Assembly: GCA_037903475.1 (NCBI GenBank)
Contig: JBAJFG010000436.1
Coordinates: forward strand, 1-64,000
Source of the DNA: Ancylostoma caninum
Taxonomy: Eukaryota; Nematoda; Chromadorea; Rhabditida; Ancylostomatidae
Length of the DNA: 64,000 nucleotides
Direction: 5' to 3'
This document shows positions 38,301 through 50,300 of the stretch, one piece after another. Each line of letters starts with the position of its first letter. The stretch's first letter is position 1. The position numbers and the translations under genes are program-made. The notes beneath the pieces are model-generated. The model made no database searches and was not told where the DNA came from. It was given only the letters and a program-made list of their open reading frames with translations.

Positions 38301-41300
38301 CTATTCCAACCAATGAAGGAGTTATGTATGACAACAGTTCCTTATAGTCGAACACTGATTATGCTGTCATACTCGCTGAAGTCCAATGTAATCACTCCGG
38401 ACTTGGCGAAGAAATTCTATGAGGACATCTTTCGCTCGCGACAACGTGTCTGCAAGAGACATTTCCAAGAAACTGTAGGTTTTTAATGATTTCTATTCAT
38501 ATTCGTGAATTTCTTTCACTATTTTAGTTATTTGCTTTATAGGCAGCGTATATCAGGGATTATATGATAGATGCATGTGGCAGCGTTCCTAAAGCTGGGC
38601 TCAGTGATGTTCCACCGGATGTTGTAAATGGTCTCCTAGAAGATGTTCACAAGCACTTGAGTGAGGTGGAAGTAGGTGCTTCACTCAAATTAGTCTCATC
38701 GAAGAATTCTTTGTTTTTTTTTTTTCAGAAATTTGTGTCTCTCGAGTACGGTAACGTCACAGACATCTTAGATTTTTGCCCTCCAAAGGACCGTTTGAGA
38801 AATGCTAGGAGAGAACAGAATGAGGATAAGGGTTTAGAGGCTAGGGGACAGGATGAGGAGAAGGATCTAGAGCAAAAGGATGAGGATAGGGATGTAGAGG
38901 TAGACGTATTTGTGGAGGTCCTCCTTTTTCTTATTTGAAAAAAATACCAAGTCTTCTCCGTTCAGATGCATGAATTCTGCAATAGTCTTGGGGAAACCTC
39001 CTCCACTTCGGAACTGTCGTCGGACGATGATGAACATTGGTTAAGTAAGTTTAGTCAGCACCGAAGTAATGTATTGGGTGGTTATATGTATACATAAGTT
39101 CGTTTAGTTTTCTTCTTAAAAAATGAAAGAATAGTTTCACAATTAGGAGGACAGGGTGTCGATGGGGCATGGGTTATGGACGGGTGGGATATTTCGTTAA
39201 TAAATTCAGCGCTTCGCCTTGTATTCAAGCCATGCTTCTCTGCTTGAGCCGGGTCATTTGAAGCAACTTTCGAACATTCTTGTGCGCTCTAGCCTGCTCT
39301 CCGTACACGGTACAGATGTCTAGTGTACCATTATCGATCCCTGTTCGGCCGTAATGGAATGCAAAATCAAGCGAATGTGGAAAATAGCTATTTGCTAACT
39401 GCACTTTTCATTTTCAGTGCTTGAAAACTGGGTGAAGTGAGGTTCTCGAAATGATGTTGGCGAGGTTTTGTGAAACACGAGGACTTTCGAATGCTCTCAA
39501 GTAAACATGGTTACAAATTGAAAATTGGATGAAAAACGAACAAATGAGAAAAAACAGCACCGATTTATCTGACAAAGTAATTTTACCCTTTGTGAAGAAA
39601 TTTTACATAGGTTTTTTTCTGTGAAAAAGCCATTCTTTTATTCTAACTCTCCAGAAATCAGCTAGAATTAGCTGTGGTGTACAAATATTGAAATACGTGT
39701 GTATATGGAAAAAGTAGAAAAATCCTAAAAAGCCCTTTTAGAGAGCTAGAAGGCAGTTTCTTTTTTCTTTTTTTTGAGGGGGGGGGACTTGATGCGATAA
39801 CACAGTAGCCGCGAAGATTCCAAGTCACTGGCATCATTAGCTTGTACCCACGATCCAGGGCATCTTTTTTGTGTATCCGTTCTTGATGATCATGTACGTA
39901 GCTGCGTCTGTCGCGAGGTGGATATGGTGATTATATTGTAATTTGGATGTCTACTTAGGTGTACAATAGCGACCGTGTGGACCGATTAGTAGCATTAGCA
40001 TTTGGAGGATTTTCCGCACCTTTCTTGTTTTCTCTTTTTTTTTGCTTATTTCTAGGGTTTCGGAATGTTGAGAAATGTCAGCCAGTCAGGTGTCTTCCAA
40101 CTTATTGAACTGACTAAACAATGAGAGAATTCTCAAACAGAAAAATAAGTTTTCATTCCCGTAGGAAAGTCAAGAAACGTAGAGATGGATTTACAAAGAT
40201 CAACTAGACATCACCATTTATGCCGAGAACGCTGTTGCGCTGGTTAGAACACAGTGGAAATGTTTTTACTTTTACTGATTACTTTCTACTTTTTATCCAC
40301 GACATTAACTTTGGAACGTCCACATTCCTCAGTCTAAGTAACAAAATTAGACCAGAATGAGTGTGTTAGATTTGATTATCAGTATAGGTGCAATGAAAGG
40401 CAACTGGTAGAAGCAGATGAATGAGAGTACCTCGCTATAGGAGATGATGAGGATCTTGATAACGATGATAACGGAAAAACGGACCCTGATTGGGAGACCG
40501 AATCCGAGATTCCAGCGCCTACTTTCCGGCCTCCACAAAGGCCAGGATTTGTCACTTTTGGAAGCAAGTCAGTATCACTAGAAAAGGTGAATCTTTGAGT
40601 GAAGTTCTTCAGTGTTTACCTCAAGTGTTCATAGGGTCATGTGTTTTGAAAAAATCTCTCCTTCAGGTGAAATTCGCAATCGCTTACTACCGGTTAGGAA
40701 GCAAAGGGTATCGTCCTTTATCTACAATGCGGCATCGTTTTAGATGGATTCGATCAAGGAACGACATGGAAAAGTTGAGGACAATTGAGAAGCAGGGTGA
40801 GATTTTTACTTCTCAGATTGTATTTAGGAAGATACAGTTCTGGTGGTTGTGCTCTGACCGAACACGAGAAAAGCTAAAGTGCTTTGCTTCATTGTTTGAA
40901 GACATTATCTCATCTAGCAATGGTCTTTGAGGCTTTTAGGTGAAAAGAATTCCATGAGCTTATTCTATCACAATGGTATACATGATTCCTTGCAGCAGCG
41001 CTGAAATTCCGGTTTTGACCTTTTTGGCGAGAAATTGGGCGGACGTTTCTTAAGAGAAAGACTTCTAACGCTGGAGGAGATTCCCGGGAAATTGTCGTTC
41101 CTACAGCCAAGCTTAGCTTTAGGGCACACTTCTTTACTAAGAATAAGCCCAGTTTACCTCAAGCTTAGTAAAAGAAGAGCCATCCCTGTTAGCATATCCG
41201 CTTTTAAAATGCTGCTCTACAGCTCTTTAAGTCCATGGCGTTGTTTTGTATTTTTGTTTTTGTTTTTTTTTTGTTCGTTTTTGACATTAGTTATGGATGA

Positions 41301-44300
41301 TATTGCTATGTCTAGTTGGCGAGAAAGCTTTGAAGAAGTACAAGAAATACATTGCGAAGCGCATGATGGAGGAAAAGAAGGCTCAGCGCGAGAAGACTAG
41401 TTTTTTCACCGTCAAAAGTGAGGGCGACGAGAGCAGGTACACATAGGCCACCCTTCTGCTGTATATGGGAAAATGTTGATATACCCATTGCAGCACAACG
41501 AATGACGCTGCTGCTGGAAACTCTGAGGATGCCTCAGACGAAGGAAAGATTTCTTCGTTGAGAAGGACGTTCTGTGCAGTTTGCGGTACTCAAGACGTGC
41601 CTGAGAATATGCGTCGTCCACCAGAGGAAGTAGAGCACACCATGGTGTTACTTGCATGTCTATCTATGCAAAAGGTCATTGAACCTCCGAAAACGAAGAG
41701 CGCTCATTTAAAACCACTAGGCCTAATGGGAAGGTACATCTGTGAGCGTCACTACATCCAAGCTGTGAGACTTTTTGTCACCTTGAAAGTGGCAGACGAC
41801 TAGCTTGTTTCTCTGTTTTCTTTCAGGCAGCCATCATAGGCAAGAAGACGGAGAGTTTGTGGGGCAAGTTTCCACGAGGAGGACTCTGCAATGTCCCTGG
41901 AAATATTTTGTGCAATTTAGTGAGAGATCTCCGAGTTCACAGTGACAATATTGACGTGAGTTGGTGGAGCTATACGGCAGAAGACTAATGCACATGTTCT
42001 TAATATTTTTCAGAAAGATGTGGTTTTAACAAGTAACCATATAGTGAACTTTTTCGATGACTGTTTGGCTACATACTATAAAAATGGTGGATGGAAAAGA
42101 CGACGAAAGGGTGAAAAGGAAAGAAATGATGAGCAGGTTTGTATTTCGGGACTGGTCTTGCGAATGCTTATTGGAAACTACATCATTTCAGGGCAATGTA
42201 CTGCCATCGAGCAATGAATGCCATGCGAAAGATGCGCCAGGTGATTCATACTTTTTGCCCGTGGTTTATGTTTCCCCTCACCACGTTTGCTGCTATCCTC
42301 CCCTCATTTTCTGGTGAATTTCTTCTTATCTTTATCTTTAAAATCTCTTCTTAGTAGCATTTGTAGAAGGATGGCAGTGAATGAGGAGAGGATAGATTTT
42401 GGGGGAGATGTCTGTAGGTATTGCGCCGTTCGGGCCGTGACGGTCATGACGTTTCGACGGCAACGTCTTCTTCAGAGGCCAATGATCCGAAAGATATTTG
42501 CGCTCTGAGGGTTGCGGCAAACCTGCAAGCTCGCTGGATCAAGCTGTGAGGCTTATAGCGCAAATATTTAGCTTTTAGACCACTGTTAGGCTTCTGAAGG
42601 AAACGCCATCGAAACGTCGGGCCCGTTCCAATAAATCGTTCAACCTACCAACCTGGTTGGCGCAAAGGAAAAACATCAAATACTACAATTATGCCCAGGT
42701 TTAAAGAACGAGATTATTACAATTGTGGGAGGTAGTGCTCGAAAAAAAAACTTTTAAGCCTTAATTCTGAGGATGTGGACGTAGCCCTCCCAGGCCATTT
42801 TGCCTCAATATTTACTTTGGACGCTTTTTTACATTAGTTACATTTCTTTATTTTTTTTTGGGGGGGGGGAGGGCCTTTTCCAGATTTCTTGATATCCCAT
42901 TCCCGGTCCTTTTTATCCTCCTTTCTTCAGTATTTGCTCACAAAGGGTGTTTTTTTTTTTGGTTCAGGTCTGGAACCGCTGTTCAAAGATGAACACGAAC
43001 AGCAAGCTGCTCTTCTCGAAAAGACCAGTGCTGTAGATCTTCTCGCACATTCGTTTGAGGTCGAAGAAGAATCGCTACCACCAGAGGATGTGAAACCATC
43101 TTGTAAGTGCTGGATATTTAACAGATCTTTTTTGGAGCCCATTTAATCGGTCATAACTGTACATGTAGTTCATTTTCATTTCATTTGGAAGTCTAGCTTG
43201 GGAAAATATAAGACGCCATCTGGATCGCGCCATCTACCTTTTTCAGGCTCTGCGGATTATTCTACGAACCGACTTCATACCTCGGAATTTTCTTCCCCGC
43301 AAGAGGCGCAACGGGAATCAGGGTATCCTGTGAAGTATGTGGTTCCAGCCATATTTTTATTTTCATCTTCTTCCCGTATGTCCTACTGATTCCCACTACT
43401 TTTTTGACAGCTGGGTAAAAATGCACTGCCGAAAGGAGCTGCGCAGTAGAGGCTAAATAGGAGTGGTGTTTTCATCGTGGAAAATTCTGTAAATTTAAAA
43501 TTTTTGCTTGATTTGAACACTCTTCAACATTAATATTCTTTTCGTTTTTCAAATCATTTCTGCGGCAGCCATTTGAAGGTTCAGTCTCATCTCAGAATCA
43601 TCTCGGAGACTTTTGGTGGAACGAATTCCACGGGAGCTGCTGGTTGCAATTATGTGTATAATTCTGTGTGGAAAAAAGAAGAGAAGCACGTTTTTTGAGC
43701 AATTATCCGGGACTATTAGGGCGCGTGTGGCGCAGTGGTAAGAGGCTCGCTGCGCACGCACACGATCGATGGTTCGATCCCGCCCGAGGCCAACCAAGCC
43801 TTCCATCCCTCCGGGGTCGGTAAATTGGTACCAGAGGAGTCTGGGAGGATGAAGCACTGACTTGGTACATCGGGTGCCCCCCGCAAGTCATTGTACAGGG
43901 CACATACGCATTCAACGCCTCTACGATGCTCAGATGAAGTCGAATGCGTGGCGCATCCCTCGTGACGGGATTGATTAACGCCGACCACTTTATCCTTTAT
44001 TATTAGCGGTAGCCGCGCGATATTTTCATTCACGGTGTTCATGTCGCGTTGATCTGTCTCCATACAAAATTATCCGCAAGTGTACGCAACTGAAACATGC
44101 ATCTATTAGGTTGGGCAATAAGTTAATAAGTTTGCGGTTTTTCTGAGCATTCAATGTATTCTCACGAAGTGGACTAGTTGAACTTTCCTTTCTAGGTTTT
44201 TTTCTTTGAATGTTAATATCCGCAGTACATCATCTGGAGCAATTCTTTGCGAAAAATCGTCTCATAACTCTACGAACTGTGCGTACAGAACAAGATGCAC

Positions 44301-47300
44301 CATCCAGTCCAAAATCGACCTCTCTGGAGCAGACATCCATTTCTGCGCTGTACCGTCAACAGTAATAGCTTCCACTCAGACGCTGGTAACATCCCTAGCA
44401 GCTTGAGCTGTATTTGTTCCACTATATTAGTGGAACAGTTGGAGGTGTCGGAGATCTATGCTCTTGTCGAACTGGAGGGTCACATTTCATGCGACAGAAA
44501 ATGAGAAGTAGCAGGAATTGGGGGCATTGGTTATAATATCCGTAAAGAGCAAAACAAACAACGGCTAGAAGATGACCTATGAAAGGCTATCGGAGTTAGA
44601 TCAAGTCCTCGTAAAAATGGAGTTGAAAAAAAAAACCGCACGAACTTATTGCCCAACCCAATAGTACAAATTGCCCTCCATAGATCATCAATTGTCTTGG
44701 TTCTCAGACATTTTGGTCGAAAATTGTCCTCCAAAACCCAATGATTGCGCTTTTTCCTGGGAAGGCACCAGCTAACTATGACTCTGTACTGTATCATTTC
44801 TTCTTCTCTTTCACTCTTAGGCCCAGTCTTGATGGAGGGCCAAATCACGTCAACAGAAATTATTTAAAAATCGTGTGATGTATCATCCATAGGCGTATTA
44901 GGGTTTTCAGGACTGTCGGCAGTTTGGGAGAAGAGTCATCTCACGATGATTCGCGTCCAAGGAATCGTGTTTGCACTCTGTGCGGTGCCATCCATGCTGA
45001 GGAAGAAACTCGCTCAGGATCAGCAAATGTTCGGCAGAACTTAGTTCTGATGTCCTGTTTACTGCTGAGCAATATTGCTGATATGGAATCCGCTAAACCT
45101 ACCTATGAAGGATTGCTCAATAGACGTAGACGACTTTGTAAACTGCATTATATTCAAGCGGTTAGCTCCTATTCATTGCTGTGAGCCAGCCATTGTATCT
45201 GTTGATTTCTGTTGTAGGCTAATTGGATTGGGGAGGAGGTGCAAAAAGCATGGGGAAAGTTCCCGATCCATGGGTTGTTTGGTATACCTCGAAAGACGTT
45301 GACGACTTTGTTGGCTCGACTTCAGTACTGTGTGGATACTCTTGGTGTAAGCTGTTCATCCCCTTGCATCTCATTGTTGTTTGTTCATGAATTTGTAGTT
45401 TTAGGTGGGAGAACGCCTAGCTGTGGATGACATTGCCAGGTTCTATGGCGATTGCTTGAAGAAATACCGACAGATGGAAGGCTGGAAGGAGGAAGCGTTG
45501 CAGAATAAGGAAGAAATTACTCAGGTTCCTGTGCTCTTTATATAGCTTTAATTTACGCACTATACAATAGGTGACAATCTCAAGACTCAAATGTGGAAAG
45601 GGTCATTCTCCTTGGTTTTGGCGCATGTGTCTATGTGAATCTGTGATTTTTAGGCATCGCTAGAGGCTATACAAACAATAATGGCTGAAGCAACGCCGGC
45701 TGACAGTGCAAGTAAGTCACAAAAATAATGTCAACTAAACGCTGCTGCTTGGATTTTGTTGCAATTAACATGTAGTTCTCTTCCTTTTTGATGTCGAAGA
45801 ACTTGTGACGCTTTTTCAGGTAGTACTGTTCAAAATCCCTCCAAGAAAACTCCGCAAAACAAGTAGGTTTGAAATAGATAATATTATGCTAATTTGAGAT
45901 GCTCGCTTGTAATTTCGTTCCCCTCAATGGCACTTCATGCACACAGTTTGGCAGTCGAAACCATTCTTCTCGAATTCAGAGACTCTGAAGTCAATTCTGG
46001 AAGACGAATGATCTGTGCCTTATGTGGCATTTCGTGGCCTCACTTCGAAATGCGTTGTTCTGAATTCAATCGACCCCAGAATGCGATGCTCCTCTCCTCC
46101 CTTGTTGTTAAGGGAACAATGGATTTAAATTCAGCAGTACGCTTGTATGAGGCTCTTGAGGTTGAGAGAAAGTACATGTGTAAAAGTCATTATATGGAAG
46201 CGGTAAGGATTTCCCACATGAATATTTGCGCTCTTCATTTTCATTGTTTTTTTTATAGGCAGCATTTATAAATGGGGACTTGAGGCTGAACCGAAACCTA
46301 TCCGATAACATCAACACCGTTGCCAGCGGAAATAATGTTGATTTGCTATCTCGCTTACAGGCTGTCGTGCAAACCCTGGACGTGAGTTCATTTCCCAAGG
46401 TTTATTTCAATTTTAATAATATGGTGTCGATTTAGGAACAGATAACCCTTCGTACATGCGATTTAGTGCGATTTGGTGGTGAAATTATTGCAAACTATCG
46501 AAAAGAGGCAGCAAAGAAGAAACTCGGAAGTACCATTGAGCAGGTAACGAGACGTTTCAGCTGTGAAGAGTAGTTAATTTGAAAACTGGGTGGCAGGAGC
46601 GCAGCCCGAACAGCGTAATACTTTGAGTTCAAAATTCAACTTTTATAATTGAGCGTTTCATGTTTCCTTTCAACCTTTAGGTCTTGAATTCGTTTTTGAA
46701 CGAAGAAATGCCGCCTCCTTCAAATACACCTGCACAGGGAGATATCAGTGAGTTTTGTTGCAGACTTCAATCGTAAAATTTGGAAATTGTAAAGTTCTGT
46801 CTTCGAAATGAAATTTTGCCTATGAAACCTTCATTTTTTAGCAGTGAAATTCGAGAAGAAGGTGCTTACCAATCTCTGCTTCCGTTCCAACCATGTTTTA
46901 TCCCCTCGCTTCCAGAAACCGAACCAGGAACGTCAGGAAACCACTTAGATACTGCATTTGTCGATCAGTTCAAGGGCAGGACCTATTGCTGTGCTCTATG
47001 CGGCCTATTCCAACCAATGAAGGAGTTATGTATGACAACAGTTCCTTATAGTCGAACACTGATTATGCTGTCATACTCGCTGAAGTCCAATGTAATCACT
47101 CCGGACTTGGCGAAGAAATTCTATGAGGACATCTTTCGCTCGCGACAACGTGTCTGCAAGAGACATTTCCAAGAAACTGTAGGTTTTTAATGATTTCTAT
47201 TCATATTCGTGAATTTCTTTCACTATTTTAGTTATTTGCTTTATAGGCAGCGTATATCAGGGATTATATGATAGATGCATGTGGCAGCGTTCCTAAAGCT

Positions 47301-50300
47301 GGGCTCAGTGATGTTCCACCGGATGTTGTAAATGGTCTCCTAGAAGATGTTCACAAGCACTTGAGTGAGGTGGAAGTAGGTGCTTCACTCAAATTAGTCT
47401 CATCGAAGAATTCTTTGTTTTTTTTTTTTCAGAAATTTGTGTCTCTCGAGTACGGTAACGTCACAGACATCTTAGATTTTTGCCCTCCAAAGGACCGTTT
47501 GAGAAATGCTAGGAGAGAACAGAATGAGGATAAGGGTTTAGAGGCTAGGGGACAGGATGAGGAGAAGGATCTAGAGCAAAAGGATGAGGATAGGGATGTA
47601 GAGGTAGACGTATTTGTGGAGGTCCTCCTTTTTCTTATTTGAAAAAAATACCAAGTCTTCTCCGTTCAGATGCATGAATTCTGCAATAGTCTTGGGGAAA
47701 CCTCCTCCACTTCGGAACTGTCGTCGGACGATGATGAACATTGGTTAAGTAAGTTTAGTCAGCACCGAAGTAATGTATTGGGTGGTTATATGTATACATA
47801 AGTTCGTTTAGTTTTCTTCTTAAAAAATGAAAGAATAGTTTCACAATTAGGAGGACAGGGTGTCGATGGGGCATGGGTTATGGACGGGTGGGATATTTCG
47901 TTAATAAATTCAGCGCTTCGCCTTGTATTCAAGCCATGCTTCTCTGCTTGAGCCGGGTCATTTGAAGCAACTTTCGAACATTCTTGTGCGCTCTAGCCTG
48001 CTCTCCGTACACGGTACAGATGTCTAGTGTACCATTATCGATCCCTGTTCGGCCGTAATGGAATGCAAAATCAAGCGAATGTGGAAAATAGCTATTTGCT
48101 AACTGCACTTTTCATTTTCAGTGCTTGAAAACTGGGTGAAGTGAGGTTCTCGAAATGATGTTGGCGAGGTTTTGTGAAACACGAGGACTTTCGAATGCTC
48201 TCAAGTAAACATGGTTACAAATTGAAAATTGGATGAAAAACGAACAAATGAGAAAAAACAGCACCGATTTATCTGACAAAGTAATTTTACCCTTTGTGAA
48301 GAAATTTTACATAGGTTTTTTTCTGTGAAAAAGCCATTCTTTTATTCTAACTCTCCAGAAATCAGCTAGAATTAGCTGTGGTGTACAAATATTGAAATAC
48401 GTGTGTATATGGAAAAAGTAGAAAAATCCTAAAAAGCCCTTTTAGAGAGCTAGAAGGCAGTTTCTTTTTTCTTTTTTTTGAGGGGGGGGGACTTGATGCG
48501 ATAACACAGTAGCCGCGAAGATTCCAAGTCACTGGCATCATTAGCTTGTACCCACGATCCAGGGCATCTTTTTTGTGTATCCGTTCTTGATGATCATGTA
48601 CGTAGCTGCGTCTGTCGCGAGGTGGATATGGTGATTATATTGTAATTTGGATGTCTACTTAGGTGTACAATAGCGACCGTGTGGACCGATTAGTAGCATT
48701 AGCATTTGGAGGATTTTCCGCACCTTTCTTGTTTTCTCTTTTTTTTTTTGCTTATTTCTAGGGTTTCGGAATGTTGAGAAATGTCAGCCAGTCAGGTGTC
48801 TTCCAACTTATTGAACTGACTAAACAATGAGAGAATTCTCAAACAGAAAAATAAGTTTTCATTCCCGTAGGAAAGTCAAGAAACGTAGAGATGGATTTAC
48901 AAAGATCAACTAGACATCACCATTTATGCCGAGAACGCTGTTGCGCTGGTTAGAACACAGTGGAAATGTTTTTACTTTTACTGATTACTTTCTACTTTTT
49001 ATCCACGACATTAACTTTGGAACGTCCACATTCCTCAGTCTAAGTAACAAAATTAGACCAGAATGAGTGTGTTAGATTTGATTATCAGTATAGGTGCAAT
49101 GAAAGGCAACTGGTAGAAGCAGATGAATGAGAGTACCTCGCTATAGGAGATGATGAGGATCTTGATAACGATGATAACGGAAAAACGGACCCTGATTGGG
49201 AGACCGAATCCGAGATTCCAGCGCCTACTTTCCGGCCTCCACAAAGGCCAGGATTTGTCACTTTTGGAAGCAAGTCAGTATCACTAGAAAAGGTGAATCT
49301 TTGAGTGAAGTTCTTCAGTGTTTACCTCAAGTGTTCATAGGGTCATGTGTTTTGAAAAAATCTCTCCTTCAGGTGAAATTCGCAATCGCTTACTACCGGT
49401 TAGGAAGCAAAGGGTATCGTCCTTTATCTACAATGCGGCATCGTTTTAGATGGATTCGATCAACGAACGACATGGAAAAGTTGAGGACAATTGAGAAGCA
49501 GGGTGAGATTTTTACTTCTCAGATTGTATTTAGGAAGATACAGTTCTGGTGGTTGTGCTCTGACCGAACACGAGAAAAGCTAAAGTGCTTTGCTTCATTG
49601 TTTGAAGACATTATCTCATCTAGCAATGGTCTTTGAGGCTTTTAGGTGAAAAGAATTCCATGAGCTTATTCTATCACAATGGTATACATGATTCCTTGCA
49701 GCAGCGCTGAAATTCCGGTTTTGACCTTTTTGGCGAGAAATTGGGCGGACGTTTCTTAAGAGAAAGACTTCTAACGCTGGAGGAGATTCCCGGGAAATTG
49801 TCGTTCCTACAGCCAAGCTTAGCTTTAGGGCACACTTCTTTACTAAGAATAAGCCCAGTTTACCTCAAGCTTAGTAAAAGAAGAGCCATCCCTGTTAGCA
49901 TATCCGCTTTTAAAATGCTGCTCTACAGCTCTTTAAGTCCATGGCGTTGTTTTGTATTTTTGTTTTTGTTTTTTTTTGTTCGTTTTTGACATTAGTTATG
50001 GATGATATTGCTATGTCTAGTTGGCGAGAAAGCTTTGAAGAAGTACAAGAAATACATTGCGAAGCGCATGATGGAGGAAAAGAAGGCTCAGCGCGAGAAG
50101 ACTAGTTTTTTCACCGTCAAAAGTGAGGGCGACGAGAGCAGGTACACATAGGCCACCCTTCTGCTGTATATGGGAAAATGTTGATATACCCATTGCAGCA
50201 CAACGAATGACGCTGCTGCTGGAAACTCTGAGGATGCCTCAGACGAAGGAAAGATTTCTTCGTTGAGAAGGACGTTCTGTGCAGTTTGCGGTACTCAAGA

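Noticed and set aside
39450..40160. Search for coding exons in the unit A spacer after module c
   Set aside because: Near-identity to unit B there reflects the recent copy tract, not coding constraint; frames carry stops and no module motif.
43720..43795. Possible functional tRNA gene
   Set aside because: Boxes A and B are good, but the acceptor ends do not pair and the same head plus body recurs at 9177 and 61071; it is the head of a SINE.
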